Assembly (NCBI GenBank): GCA_044450785.1
Contig: JBIOJM010000033.1
Span: forward strand, 1-46,904
Direction of reading: 5' to 3'
DNA length: 46,904 nt
From: JBIOJM01 sp044450785
GTDB taxonomy: Bacteria > Planctomycetota > Planctomycetia > Isosphaerales > Isosphaeraceae
The position numbers and the translations under genes are program-made. Shown here one piece after another: positions 25,427 to 34,893 of this stretch; the stretch's first letter is position 1; each line of letters opens with the position of its first letter. Under the pieces are notes generated by a model that was not told the DNA's origin, did not search any database, and worked only from the letters and a program-made list of their open reading frames with translations.

Positions 25427-28400
25427 CACTCAACTCTCGTGGCTGCAAAATGGTTGCGGCGGAATGCCTGGTTGAGCGACGAGTCGATGACGCACTCGTA
25501 TGAGTCGAGCCGGGCGACGAGCTCGCCGTGCGCGTCGAGAAACTCGACGTCGGCGACCGCCCGCGTATCGCTCGCGTGCCGGATCTCCGCCAGGACGCGC
25601 ACTCCGTCAGCCGGGAACGACCGGCGGAACTGCCGATAACCGCCGATCGAGGCCGGCAGCGAATTCGCCCGGAGCTGTTCGCTGCACCAGAGCACCACGA
25701 GCTGGAAGGCGCAGTCGATCGCCAGCGGATCGGTCAACCAGGTGCTCCGGAGCGGCCGGTCGATCCACTCCGAAGGTGCCGGCGCGGTCGAGACCCAGCC
25801 TGCGATCGCTCGCTCGCTAGAGCCCTCGATCTGGTCGATCCCCCGCATCGCGGGGCCGTGGAACAGCACGGACTGATAAACCTCGTCCCGCGCCATCGGG
25901 TACTTAAGCAGTGCTCCGCCGGCAAGCCGGCCCGCCGCGGTCGCGTGGCGATCGGCCAGAACGACGTCGGCTCGGGCGTGTGTGACCTCGCGGGCGGAGG
26001 GCAGAATGCCTCGCAGCTCGACCGGCACGATGAAGCCGCCGTCGCTGCGAATGGCCTTGCCGACCCGGACGTCGACCGTTGCCGGCTGGCGGTCTTTCAG
26101 GATCACCCCCTTGAAGAGACGAACGTCGTCGAGCCCGCTCACCACCAGTCCCGGATTGCGGTGGGCCGCCCCCTCGGCCAGCCATTCCATCATGATCGCC
26201 ATCGGCAGCACGGCGTTCCCGTCGATCACGTGCGACGCGAGGATCGGCATTGACTCGACACCCACCGTGCGGCGGAATACGGTTTCGAGCTTCCGGTCGG
26301 CCGCTCTGGCGGGAGCCGGCGCCGGCCTTGAGGACGCAGTCTCTCGGTCGGCCGGCTCAGGTTCGGCAAGGACGACGATCTCGGCTGGGCCGGTACCACC
26401 GATCTCGTCGACCACCAATCGCGCACCCACGGCGGGAGGGATCAGAGTCAGCCCCTCTTTCTCGAACAGCGGCCTGAGGGCGTCCTTGACCATGCCTCCC
26501 GCCCACGGGCCCCAGTTGTAGGAGACGACCCGACAGTGTGGCAAGCGGAGTGTTTCTCGCTGAGCCCACTTGTTGAGAGCTTCGTTCGCGGCCGCGTACG
26601 CCACTTGACCCGTCCGCCCGAAGCGGGCCGTCGATGAGGAGAAGAGGATCAGAAACGCCAGCGACTCGGGATCGATCGCCTCGAACAGATGCGCAAGTCC
26701 CTTCACCTTGGTGTCGTAGACCTGGTCGAACTGCGCGTCGGTTTGATCGGCGATCCTGCGGTCGGCCACGACCCCCGCCCCGTGGATCAGCCCGCGGATC
26801 GTGCCGTACTCGGCGCGGACCTGATCGAGGATCGCCCTGACCCCGTTCCGGTCCCGCACGTCGACCGAGCGATAGACGACCGGCGAACCGGCCTCGGTGA
26901 TCCTGGCGAGGTTGCGGCGGACCTCGCGCTGGACCAGCACCCGGCGCGATTCCTCGCCGAGCTCCTGGGGCGCGCGGGGCCGGTCGGATCGCGTCAGCAG
27001 AGCGCGCTTTAGCTCGGCCTCGTCATGGAGCCCGGCGAGCCAGTCGGCTTCGGGGACGGGCGCTGGGCTGCGGCCGAGCACGACCAGCCGAGGCTGGAAC
27101 GACTCGGCCAGGGCGACGGCGACCTCGGCGGTGATGCCGCGCGCGCCGCCGCTGATCACGACCAGATCGCCGCGCTCGAGGCGGCTATGCCGGCGTTGGA
27201 CCGCATCCACCTGCAAGTCCGGCCGTAGCTCGAGCTCGATGCGGCCCTGCCGGGTGACGCCGACTTCGGCCGGGCCGCGCTTGAATAGTTCCTCGACGAT
27301 CGAGGCCGCGGCCTGCTCGGGCGACTCGATGGCCGGGTCGAGATCGACCGCCTTGCAATGGACCCCCGGCCATTCTTGGCCGGCCGTCTTGGCCATCCCG
27401 GCCAGGCCGCCGGCAACTGGGCTCGTTTCCGACGAAAGTCCGTTCACGCCGAAGCGCCCATCCAGCCGCGACACGGTCAAGAGCACTGCCCCTCCCCGCG
27501 CTCCGGATCGTTCGAGGGCCGGGGCCGCGGCGCGAAGGACCCGAAACGCCTGGCCGATGAACGTCTCTGGATCGGGCTCCCGAGGCGCCAGGATGATCAA
27601 TCCGCATGGCGGCTCGGTCGCTGCCGGAGTCCCTGATTCGTCGAGCCGAACCACAACGGGACGGTAGCCGCGCTCGACCAGGCACGAGCGGACCGCTTCG
27701 GTCAACGGCGAGCCGTCCTGCGTGATCCAGATCGTTCCGCCGGCGCGAAGCCGGATTTCCTCGCGATCGTCCGGGGCCTCGAGCGGACGGCAGCAAGGAT
27801 GCAGCCTTCGGAGCACGACCTGTCGAACGCGGGCCTGCCCGTTGCCGTTCTCCCGCTGGTGAGCGATCCCGTTCTCAGTCCCCGTTCGAACGGCAGTCCG
27901 ATCGACGTGCCCTGGCCGGTCGGGTTTCCCATCAGCCTCGGCATGCCGGGCGGCCGGGCCGTTTTCGCGAACCGGGGCCGGGGCCGGTGGACACGGTGGC
28001 GCCGATAGCGCGTCGGCGATCTGCCCGAGCGTGCTGAGCGCACCCAGTTGCTCGGGCTTGAGCGAGGGCAGCTCGGGGAGCCGATCCTGGACCGCCGAGA
28101 GGATCTCGACCCTCTTGATCGAATCGATGCCCAGGTCGACGTCGACTTTCATGTCGAGCTCGAGCATCTCGATGGGATACCCTGTCTTTTCGGCCACCGC
28201 CTCGCAGAGGGCCCGCGCGATCAGGTCGGTACGATCGGCACGGAGCTCCGGATGGCCGGCAAGCGGCCCTGCTTGCGGGACCGCGCCGCCCTCTTGAGCC
28301 TGGCTCATGTGTTCGACAATGGATCGGAGGCTGCGGAACGAGCCCAGTTGCTCCGGCTTGAGCGATGGCAGATCGGGAAGCTTGTCCTGGACCGCCGAGA

Positions 28401-31400
28401 GGATCTCGACCCTTTTGATCGAATCGATGCCCAGATCGGCGTCGAGCTGCATGTCGAGATCGAGCACCTCGGCGGGGTATCCCGTTTTTTCGGCGACGAC
28501 CCCGACCAGGATTGCGGCGAGCGACCCGAAGGGCGCGGAGGCGCTCGTCGCGGCCGGCTCAGCCCGTCCCGCGGCCACACCCGTTTCTCGATCGTGGTCG
28601 CGACCCGACTGTTCCGGTGGGACGGACCGCTCGAGCGCGGGCATCTCCCCGCTCGCGCTCATGAGATGCTCCCGCCGCTCTTGGCCGGCGTGTGGCAACC
28701 GCGTGGGTGCCGGAGCTCCGGCCGGTCCAAGCATGGCCAGGGACAGGCGCTGCTGATGCTCGAACAGTCTGAGCAAGGTCTGCTGCGCCTTCTCCTGGCC
28801 TTCCAGGAACTGCCGGTGAACCGCCGCCGTTTGTTCGGCCAGGCGTTGCAACGCGATCAGGTTGTCCTGGGCGTTCGAGAGCGCCAGGGATAAGCCGTCG
28901 TGCGATTGGCTCGTCGAGAGCGGCGGCCGGGCGGCGGCCTCCGATCCTCGCTGTAGGGTGGCAGGTCGCGGGGCCAGGCTGTGCGAGGATGCCTGGCCAT
29001 TCAAGTGCGGTGCGGTTGTTCCGTCGGAAGGATCCATGGTTCGATCAATCTCGGCGTTACCGCGGCCCTGGGAATGCGAAGACATCGTCGCGTCCGGGTC
29101 GCCGGCTCTCGAAAACCGCGGCGGTCGCGCCGCCACTGTCTGCTCCAGGGAAGGTCCCCGCTCCGGACGGAGCGGGGTGAGCTCGGTGCGCGGCTCGTCG
29201 GTGGCCGGGACCTTGGGTCGGGCGTTGGCACCGCAGATCCTGACGGTGAGCCCTGTTTTTTTCTCAGCGGCAGGGGACCCATGATCCCCTGGATCCCACC
29301 GACCGAGATCGACAGCATACCCCAGCGCGGCCAGGGATGCGAGCGCGCAGGCCAGATCGTACTGGTTGCCGGACGAGCCTCGCGAGGCATCCACGGCGAC
29401 GGCGAGATGAGGCCTCCCCTCGAGGATGGCGCGGACCAGCGTGGTGAGCTTCGCTTCGGGCCCGACCTCGAGGAAGGTGCGCGCCCCCATCCGATACATC
29501 GCCTCGATCTGGGCGACGAATTCGACGGGCCGGACAAGCTGGCTCGCCAGCAAAGCCCGGGCCGGCTCGACGTCCTCGGGGTAAGGAAGGGCCGTCGCGT
29601 TGGCGAACACCGGGATCGTCGAGTTTGTGAGGTCGATCGTGTCGAGGGCCTGCCGCAGGCCTTCCTCCGCGCCGGCCAGCGACCCGCTGTGAAACGCCGC
29701 CGAAACGGCAACGGCATGGGTTGCGATCCGCCGGTCGCCGAACATCTGCCGGCTCCGCTCGATCTCGACGGCCGGCCCCGACAGGACGCACTGGCGCGGA
29801 GCGTTCTTGTTGGCGATGACTACCCCCAGGTCTTGCTCGCGGATCAGGGCACGGACCTCGTCCAGGGGAGCAAAGACCGCGAGCATCGCCCCCGCGCCCG
29901 CCAGGGCGGCGCACTCAGCCATGAGCGCGCCGCGCCGCTGCGCCAGAAAGGCCAGCGATCGATCGTCGAATCGGCCGGCCGACAGGAGCGCGGTCAGCTC
30001 ACCGAAGCTATGCCCCCCGGCCACGTCGGGGCGGACGCCGAAATCTTCCAGGATGCGCAGCAGTCCCAGGCTGACCGCGGCGATCGCCGGCTGTGCGATG
30101 CGTGTGTCCCGCAGGGCAACTTCCTGGGCCTGCCGCTGGAGGTCGCCGAACGCCGGCCGCGGATAAATCCAGCCCGAGAACGGGATCCCGGGATCGCCGG
30201 CGACTTCGTTCACGAGCGAAAGAGACGCCTGCATCCGGGGGAACTGGCAAGCCAGCTCCCGCAGCATTCCCACATATTGTGAGCCTTGCCCCGGGAAGAG
30301 CATGGCGAGGTGTCCCGGGCGCGGTCCCATCCCCAGGAAGGTCCGCGCCTGGCCGCTCTTCGCTCGGCCGGCCTCCGGTCGTCCGCCCGGGACGGTGGAG
30401 TCGGGCCCGGACCACGATGCCAGCCGCGCCCGGGCCATGGCGCAGCGGGCGCCGGCATCGCCCTCGTCGCGGCAGACAACCAGCAGCAGACGGTGGCGAT
30501 GGTCGGCCTGGAAGCGTGACCGGCCGCGTGCCGCGTGCCGTCGAATCTCCCCCCAATCGCCCAGGCCCTCGAGCGCCTCGAGCGCGGTGCCGATCTCGGC
30601 CGGCTGATCCGCCGAGAAGGCGAGGATCTGCACGTCGCCGTCCCAGTCGATGCCTGGCATCGCGGGCTCGGCTTCTTCCAGGACGCAGTGGAAATTGCTG
30701 CCGCCGAAGCCAAAGGCGCTCACCGCCGCGCGGCGCGGGTGCCCGGGATCGGGCAGCCAGGGCCGGCTCTCGGTGTTCACGTAAAACGGCGAGCTGCCGT
30801 CGGCGAGCCGCCCGATCGGCCGGCGGACCTTGGAAGTGGGCGGCACCACCTTGTGATAGAGCGCCAGCGCCGCCTTGATCAGCCCCGCCGCCCCGGCGGC
30901 GGCCTTGGTATGCCCCACCTGCGATTTGACCGAGCCCAGGGCACACCAGGGGCCTCCGGCCCGGGCACCCCCGTAAACCTCCTCGAGCGCCGCCAGCTCG
31001 ATCGCATCGCCGACCTTGGTCCCGGTGCCGTGCGCCTCGACCAGCTCGATCGTCCCCGGCTCGATGCCCGCCAGGTCGTAAGCCTGGCGCAGGGCCTTCG
31101 CCTGGCCCGCCGTGGATGGCGCGTAGACCGCCTGGCCCTTGCCGTCGCTCGACGTGCCGATCGAGCGGATCACCGCATACACCTTATTGCCGTCCCGCCG
31201 CGCGTCCGCCAGCCGCTTGAGGACCATGACCCCCAGCCCCTCGCCCAGGATCGTGCCGTCCGCCTCCGCGTCGAACGGCCGCGCATCGCCCGTGGGCGAC
31301 AGCGCCGGAGTCTTGCTGAAGCACATATACATAAAAATGTCGTTGAACGTATCCAGCCCCCCCGTGACGGCGAGGTCGCAACGCCCCGCGGCCAGTTCCA

Positions 31401-32067
31401 GCGTGGCCAGGTTGACGGCCCCCAGCGAGCTGGCGCAGGCGGCGTCGACGACGCAGTTGGTGCCGCGCAGGTCGAGCCGGTTGGCGATCCGTCCGGCGGC
31501 CACGTTGCCGAGCAGGCCCGGGAACGAGCCCTCCTGCCAGCCGACGTACGACGAGGCGATCCGCTCGACGACGTCTGCCGCCGTGCGATCGTCCACACCG
31601 GCGGCCGCGAGCGCGCGCCGCCAGATCGGGTGTCCCAGCCGTGCGGCCAGCGGGATCACCAGCTCGAGTGTGCCGGTGACGCCCAGGATCACGCTCACAC
31701 GGTCGCGGTCCACCGCGCCCTCCACCAGACAACCCGCATCCTCCAGCGCGCGGCGGGCCACCAAGAGACCCAGCAACTGGGTGGTGTCGGTCGCCTCGAT
31801 CGAGTGGGGCGCGATCCCGAAGTCCAGCAGCGGGAAATCCACCGCACTCAGAAAACCGCCCCGGTGTGCATACGTCCGGTCGGCTGCTTTCGGATCGTCG
31901 TCGTGATAGTCCGCGACTCGCCAGTGGGAATCGGGCACCTCGGTGATCGCGTCGATGCGGTTGCGAATGTTGGCCCAGTAACGTGCAAGGTCCTCCGCCT
32001 GAGGAAACATGCATCCCATTCCGATGATGGCCACCGGAACCGGAGGCGAGGGAGCGGGCGAATTCAA
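25426..32067 (-). CDS. pfaA: PUFA synthase subunit KS-AT-ACP-ACP-KR-DH (Pfa2/PfaA-like)
   Basis: A 2213-residue iterative polyketide/PUFA synthase. Ketosynthase about 10-460 with Cys in DAACASSLGAVN and His in EAHGTGTKVGD and KSQVGHTKAAAG; acyltransferase about 590-890 with GHSFGELTAL; two tandem acyl carrier proteins, each with LGIDSIKR, near 1214 and 1316; a ketoreductase with its structural half about 1430-1600 and catalytic half from GGARGI near 1640 to FSSSTARFG and YAAANEAL near 1820; and a PKS-type dehydratase with HVIDGNAVLP near 1945 and DCAFQ near 2118. Marine PfaA usually carries five or more carrier proteins; two is low and resembles heterocyst-glycolipid-type and some other secondary-lipid synthases. 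The start is a TTG with AAAGGG eight bases upstream. It follows pfaD by 84 bases and overlaps the next gene. Confidence 0.9.
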   Translation of the reverse strand: MNSPAPSPPVPVAIIGMGCMFPQAEDLARYWANIRNRIDAITEVPDSHWRVADYHDDDPKAADRTYAHRGGFLSAVDFPLLDFGIAPHSIEATDTTQLLGLLVARRALEDAGCLVEGAVDRDRVSVILGVTGTLELVIPLAARLGHPIWRRALAAAGVDDRTAADVVERIASSYVGWQEGSFPGLLGNVAAGRIANRLDLRGTNCVVDAACASSLGAVNLATLELAAGRCDLAVTGGLDTFNDIFMYMCFSKTPALSPTGDARPFDAEADGTILGEGLGVMVLKRLADARRDGNKVYAVIRSIGTSSDGKGQAVYAPSTAGQAKALRQAYDLAGIEPGTIELVEAHGTGTKVGDAIELAALEEVYGGARAGGPWCALGSVKSQVGHTKAAAGAAGLIKAALALYHKVVPPTSKVRRPIGRLADGSSPFYVNTESRPWLPDPGHPRRAAVSAFGFGGSNFHCVLEEAEPAMPGIDWDGDVQILAFSADQPAEIGTALEALEGLGDWGEIRRHAARGRSRFQADHRHRLLLVVCRDEGDAGARCAMARARLASWSGPDSTVPGGRPEAGRAKSGQARTFLGMGPRPGHLAMLFPGQGSQYVGMLRELACQFPRMQASLSLVNEVAGDPGIPFSGWIYPRPAFGDLQRQAQEVALRDTRIAQPAIAAVSLGLLRILEDFGVRPDVAGGHSFGELTALLSAGRFDDRSLAFLAQRRGALMAECAALAGAGAMLAVFAPLDEVRALIREQDLGVVIANKNAPRQCVLSGPAVEIERSRQMFGDRRIATHAVAVSAAFHSGSLAGAEEGLRQALDTIDLTNSTIPVFANATALPYPEDVEPARALLASQLVRPVEFVAQIEAMYRMGARTFLEVGPEAKLTTLVRAILEGRPHLAVAVDASRGSSGNQYDLACALASLAALGYAVDLGRWDPGDHGSPAAEKKTGLTVRICGANARPKVPATDEPRTELTPLRPERGPSLEQTVAARPPRFSRAGDPDATMSSHSQGRGNAEIDRTMDPSDGTTAPHLNGQASSHSLAPRPATLQRGSEAAARPPLSTSQSHDGLSLALSNAQDNLIALQRLAEQTAAVHRQFLEGQEKAQQTLLRLFEHQQRLSLAMLGPAGAPAPTRLPHAGQERREHLMSASGEMPALERSVPPEQSGRDHDRETGVAAGRAEPAATSASAPFGSLAAILVGVVAEKTGYPAEVLDLDMQLDADLGIDSIKRVEILSAVQDKLPDLPSLKPEQLGSFRSLRSIVEHMSQAQEGGAVPQAGPLAGHPELRADRTDLIARALCEAVAEKTGYPIEMLELDMKVDVDLGIDSIKRVEILSAVQDRLPELPSLKPEQLGALSTLGQIADALSAPPCPPAPAPVRENGPAARHAEADGKPDRPGHVDRTAVRTGTENGIAHQRENGNGQARVRQVVLRRLHPCCRPLEAPDDREEIRLRAGGTIWITQDGSPLTEAVRSCLVERGYRPVVVRLDESGTPAATEPPCGLIILAPREPDPETFIGQAFRVLRAAAPALERSGARGGAVLLTVSRLDGRFGVNGLSSETSPVAGGLAGMAKTAGQEWPGVHCKAVDLDPAIESPEQAAASIVEELFKRGPAEVGVTRQGRIELELRPDLQVDAVQRRHSRLERGDLVVISGGARGITAEVAVALAESFQPRLVVLGRSPAPVPEADWLAGLHDEAELKRALLTRSDRPRAPQELGEESRRVLVQREVRRNLARITEAGSPVVYRSVDVRDRNGVRAILDQVRAEYGTIRGLIHGAGVVADRRIADQTDAQFDQVYDTKVKGLAHLFEAIDPESLAFLILFSSSTARFGRTGQVAYAAANEALNKWAQRETLRLPHCRVVSYNWGPWAGGMVKDALRPLFEKEGLTLIPPAVGARLVVDEIGGTGPAEIVVLAEPEPADRETASSRPAPAPARAADRKLETVFRRTVGVESMPILASHVIDGNAVLPMAIMMEWLAEGAAHRNPGLVVSGLDDVRLFKGVILKDRQPATVDVRVGKAIRSDGGFIVPVELRGILPSAREVTHARADVVLADRHATAAGRLAGGALLKYPMARDEVYQSVLFHGPAMRGIDQIEGSSERAIAGWVSTAPAPSEWIDRPLRSTWLTDPLAIDCAFQLVVLWCSEQLRANSLPASIGGYRQFRRSFPADGVRVLAEIRHASDTRAVADVEFLDAHGELVARLDSYECVIDSSLNQAFRRNHFAATRVE

Positions 32068-32151
32068 GTCTTTACCCTTTCGAACGTCGTTTGGAGGCCG
32101 GCGCGAGCCGCGCGTGGTAGGACGCCGGATCTGCGCGATGATCGTGTTATA

Positions 32152-33768
32152 CTAAGAAAGGAACAACCGGTCCTCAATCTCGGTGATTTCCAGCGGCGTC
32201 AGCCGGGGCACACCCGGCGGCAGTACGACGCCCTGGAAACATAGGATACGGGCGCGGGTCAACACCGCCGCGCCGTACAAGATGTTCAAGGCGACCGTCG
32301 CGACCCGGCGATTCTCGGGCCGTTCCAGGAACGACCCGCGGACCCAGTCGTTGAACGCGGCCATCGCCGGGCCGCACCAGATCTGATAGTCGACGGTTCG
32401 CGATGGCTCGCCCGTGTTGGCCCACTGCGACGACATCCCCAGATACCAGCGAAACACCAGGGCCATCTTCTGCTTGGGGTCCCGCTGGGACCGCTCGATC
32501 CGCGACGGGTCGCGCTTCTGGAAATAATCCTTCGTCCGCTCCCAAATCGTTTCGAAGGGCGCCCGGAACACCGTCTTCTCCAGGGCCGCCCGCTCGCTCG
32601 CCGGAACCTGGTCCAGCCCGTCGTGCGACCGATACAGCTCGTAAAGCTTGGCCGCCCGCATCGCGAACAACGTGCCGCGCTTCAGCACTTGCACCTTCAC
32701 CCCCAACTCGAACATGTCCGCCGCGGGGGCCATCGCGATATCCGCCTGCTGCGCCTGTGCCAGCATCCGCCGCACCACGTCCGATGTGCCGGCCTCCACA
32801 CACGACTGGTTGACCGATCCGGTCACGAGATACGCGGCCCCCATCGCCAGCGCCGCCGCCGCCGCCCACGGCGTCGAAATCCCACCCGCGGCTCCCACGC
32901 GAACCGGTCGATCGTAGCCGTACTGCGCCTGCATCTGGTCGCGCAGGGCCAGCATCGTCGGCAAGAGAACGATCGCCGGCTGGTTGTCGGTATGTCCACC
33001 CGAGTCAGCCTCCGCCGTGACATCCTCGGCCATCGGAATCCGCGACGCCCACTCCGCTTGCTCCGGTGTGATCTCACCCGTGCCCGCCAGCTCGCGGAGG
33101 AAGCGGGCCGGGGGCGGCGCCATGAACTTGGAAGCGACCTCGACCCGCGAAACCTTGGCGATGATCCGATTCAAGGCCACGATCCGTCCAGACGCGTCAC
33201 GACGCAGGCCGGCCACACGATACCGGACCACCGGCAGAGTCAGGTTGAGGAACGCGGAAGCCTCCACCAGCCGCACCCTTCGTCTCAGATAGAGATCGAC
33301 GACGGCCGACTCCAGCTCGGGCTCGCCGGGGCTGTGGATCAAGTTCATTCCATAAGGAACCGAATCGCCCAGACGACCCTCGATTCGCTCGAGCGCTTGC
33401 TCGACCGCCGCCACCGACAGCCCGGCCGAGCCGAACACCCCGAGAAACCCGTGCCGACCCATCGCCTCGACGATTTCGACCGATCCAATCCCATTGGCCA
33501 TCGCGCCCGACATGCAGGGATATCGCAGACCGTGATCCGCGCGGAAATGGGCGTCGCCCATGTCTTCCAAACGGCACGCGGGCACGATCGCAGCCGATTC
33601 TCCGTCTCCATTGGGACCGATGTCCAACCGGCGATCTTCGACGACCTCGTGCTGGCCCGATCGGGCCACGATCCGAAACGCGGCGCCGATCCGTGACAGC
33701 GCACGCTCCAGACTCTCCACGGAAGTCGAGGCCACAGCCACAATGTTGCTCCGCTCTTGGTCAGCCAA
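32152..33768 (-). CDS. pfaD: PfaD-type trans-acting enoyl reductase
   Basis: This 538-residue FMN enzyme of the nitronate-monooxygenase/enoyl-reductase TIM-barrel class reduces enoyl intermediates in trans for PUFA synthases. Family signs include YPCMSGAMANGIGSVEIVEA near 85-100, MNLIHSP near 140, and the phosphate-binding stretch GGISTPWAAAAALAMGAAYL near 299. It also has the long C-terminal helical region of PfaD (WCGPAMAAFNDWVRGSFLE), which separates it from small FabK-like reductases. The reading begins at TTG 33768; a GTG at 33741, preceded by GGAG, is a plausible alternative start. It lies directly upstream of the KS-AT-ACP gene on the same strand, as in myxobacterial pfa operons where this gene comes first. 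Confidence 0.9.
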   Translation of the reverse strand: MADQERSNIVAVASTSVESLERALSRIGAAFRIVARSGQHEVVEDRRLDIGPNGDGESAAIVPACRLEDMGDAHFRADHGLRYPCMSGAMANGIGSVEIVEAMGRHGFLGVFGSAGLSVAAVEQALERIEGRLGDSVPYGMNLIHSPGEPELESAVVDLYLRRRVRLVEASAFLNLTLPVVRYRVAGLRRDASGRIVALNRIIAKVSRVEVASKFMAPPPARFLRELAGTGEITPEQAEWASRIPMAEDVTAEADSGGHTDNQPAIVLLPTMLALRDQMQAQYGYDRPVRVGAAGGISTPWAAAAALAMGAAYLVTGSVNQSCVEAGTSDVVRRMLAQAQQADIAMAPAADMFELGVKVQVLKRGTLFAMRAAKLYELYRSHDGLDQVPASERAALEKTVFRAPFETIWERTKDYFQKRDPSRIERSQRDPKQKMALVFRWYLGMSSQWANTGEPSRTVDYQIWCGPAMAAFNDWVRGSFLERPENRRVATVALNILYGAAVLTRARILCFQGVVLPPGVPRLTPLEITEIEDRLFLS

Positions 33769-33892
33769 TTCAGGTTGGTAGCGTGGGTGATGTTAGCGTC
33801 TCGCGTGCTTTCCCGCCTGCGATCTTACCGGTTTTGTCGACGTTGAGGTATCCGCGGGTGGTAGCAATGCCCGGCGCGCCAGCAAATCGCGC

Positions 33893-33926
33893 TCAAAAAA
33901 TCGAAAATCTAAAATCGAAAATGGAC
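33893..33926. repeat. AT-rich repeat fused to a gene end
   Basis: A short AT-rich direct repeat based on AAAATCGAAAAT stands out sharply from the surrounding high-GC sequence. On the minus strand it supplies the last codons and the stop of the methyltransferase (tail HVHFRF) and continues downstream. It looks like an inserted simple-sequence element that replaced the original gene end. Confidence 0.55.
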
Positions 33927-34595
33927 GTGGCGCGGATGCAGGGCCGGAACCGAGTCCGCCGCGATTGCTTCCGTGATCAGGAACGGAGCCAGTCCCTGAT
34001 AAACGCGCTGCGCAACGGCTTGCAGACCGGCTTCGCTCATCAGGTCGCGGAATCTCTGGGCCGAGGCATGGTGCACGTCTCCCTCCACGCCGGCGACGCA
34101 CACGTCGTAGATGAACCAGCCCCAAGGGCCGTCGCGGTAGCCGTCGATGATCATCAACCGCCCGCCGGAACGCAGGACTCTCCTCATTTCGGCGACGGCT
34201 CGCTCCTGATGCGGGTAATGGTGAAAACTATTGGCGCAGGTCACGATATCGAACGTTTGCGACCCGAACGGCAGCCGCTCGCTGTCTCCCCGCACCGGGA
34301 AAACGTGCCCGGGGTCCAATCGCCAGCGCGGCTGTCCCTTCCGCAGCATTTCGGGGACCAGGTCGACGCCGCAGACCTCGACGCGCGGCAAGGCGGCGCG
34401 AACCTTGGATGCAAACATCCCTGTCCCACAGCCCACGTCCAGCATCTTCACCGGCCGATCACCCGCCACGTCGCGGATCCGCCGGATCAAAACACGATGG
34501 GAAGGCCCGAATAACAGCCACTGAAGGATGCTCCGGTCGTAACTGCTGCTCCATCTTGTAAACTCCTGGGCTGCTAAGTGTTTGTCGTAACCCAT
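33909..34595 (-). CDS. Class I SAM-dependent methyltransferase
   Basis: The 228-residue protein has the standard Rossmann methyltransferase motifs: MLDVGCGTGMFASKVRAALP at about 50-69 (SAM-binding glycine loop), VCGVDLVPEML (motif II acidic residue), FDIVTCANSFHHYPH (motif IV) and GGRLMIIDGYRDG (post motif). It resembles ubiE/COQ5-like small-molecule methyltransferases; the substrate is unknown. The ATG has AGGAGG seven bases upstream. It precedes pfaD by 140 bases on the same strand, so it may open the PUFA synthase operon and modify its product or another lipid. The C-terminal residues come from an AT-rich repeat, so the native end may be altered. Confidence 0.75.
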   Translation of the reverse strand: MGYDKHLAAQEFTRWSSSYDRSILQWLLFGPSHRVLIRRIRDVAGDRPVKMLDVGCGTGMFASKVRAALPRVEVCGVDLVPEMLRKGQPRWRLDPGHVFPVRGDSERLPFGSQTFDIVTCANSFHHYPHQERAVAEMRRVLRSGGRLMIIDGYRDGPWGWFIYDVCVAGVEGDVHHASAQRFRDLMSEAGLQAVAQRVYQGLAPFLITEAIAADSVPALHPRHVHFRF

Positions 34596-34893
34596 ACCGT
34601 GGCCTCCTTGCCGGGCGAGCTTGCGTTTCAGCCTCTCTCGCCGCGGGCGCGGTTTCCGCCGAGCCCCTTACCCCCTCAGTCTTTACCGAATGTCGGTTGA
34701 TCCCGCAACCCGGAATTGACCCAGATCCTGATGAATTCCTATCTTACAAAGCAGGTTGAAAGCGGGGTATGCTGGGCTTACGATCAATCGAGGGGATGCG
34801 TTGAAGAAGTCGGAGTGATCAGTAAAACGCTTCCTTTTCGGCACGGTTCAGATTGCGTGTTTCGCGGGTAACATGAGCTGGGGTTAAAGTAAA

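Noticed and set aside
30535..32244. 569-residue plus-strand frame opposite the PfaA-like ketosynthase
   Set aside because: Antisense shadow of a clearly coding ketosynthase; no ribosome binding site and no recognisable domain.
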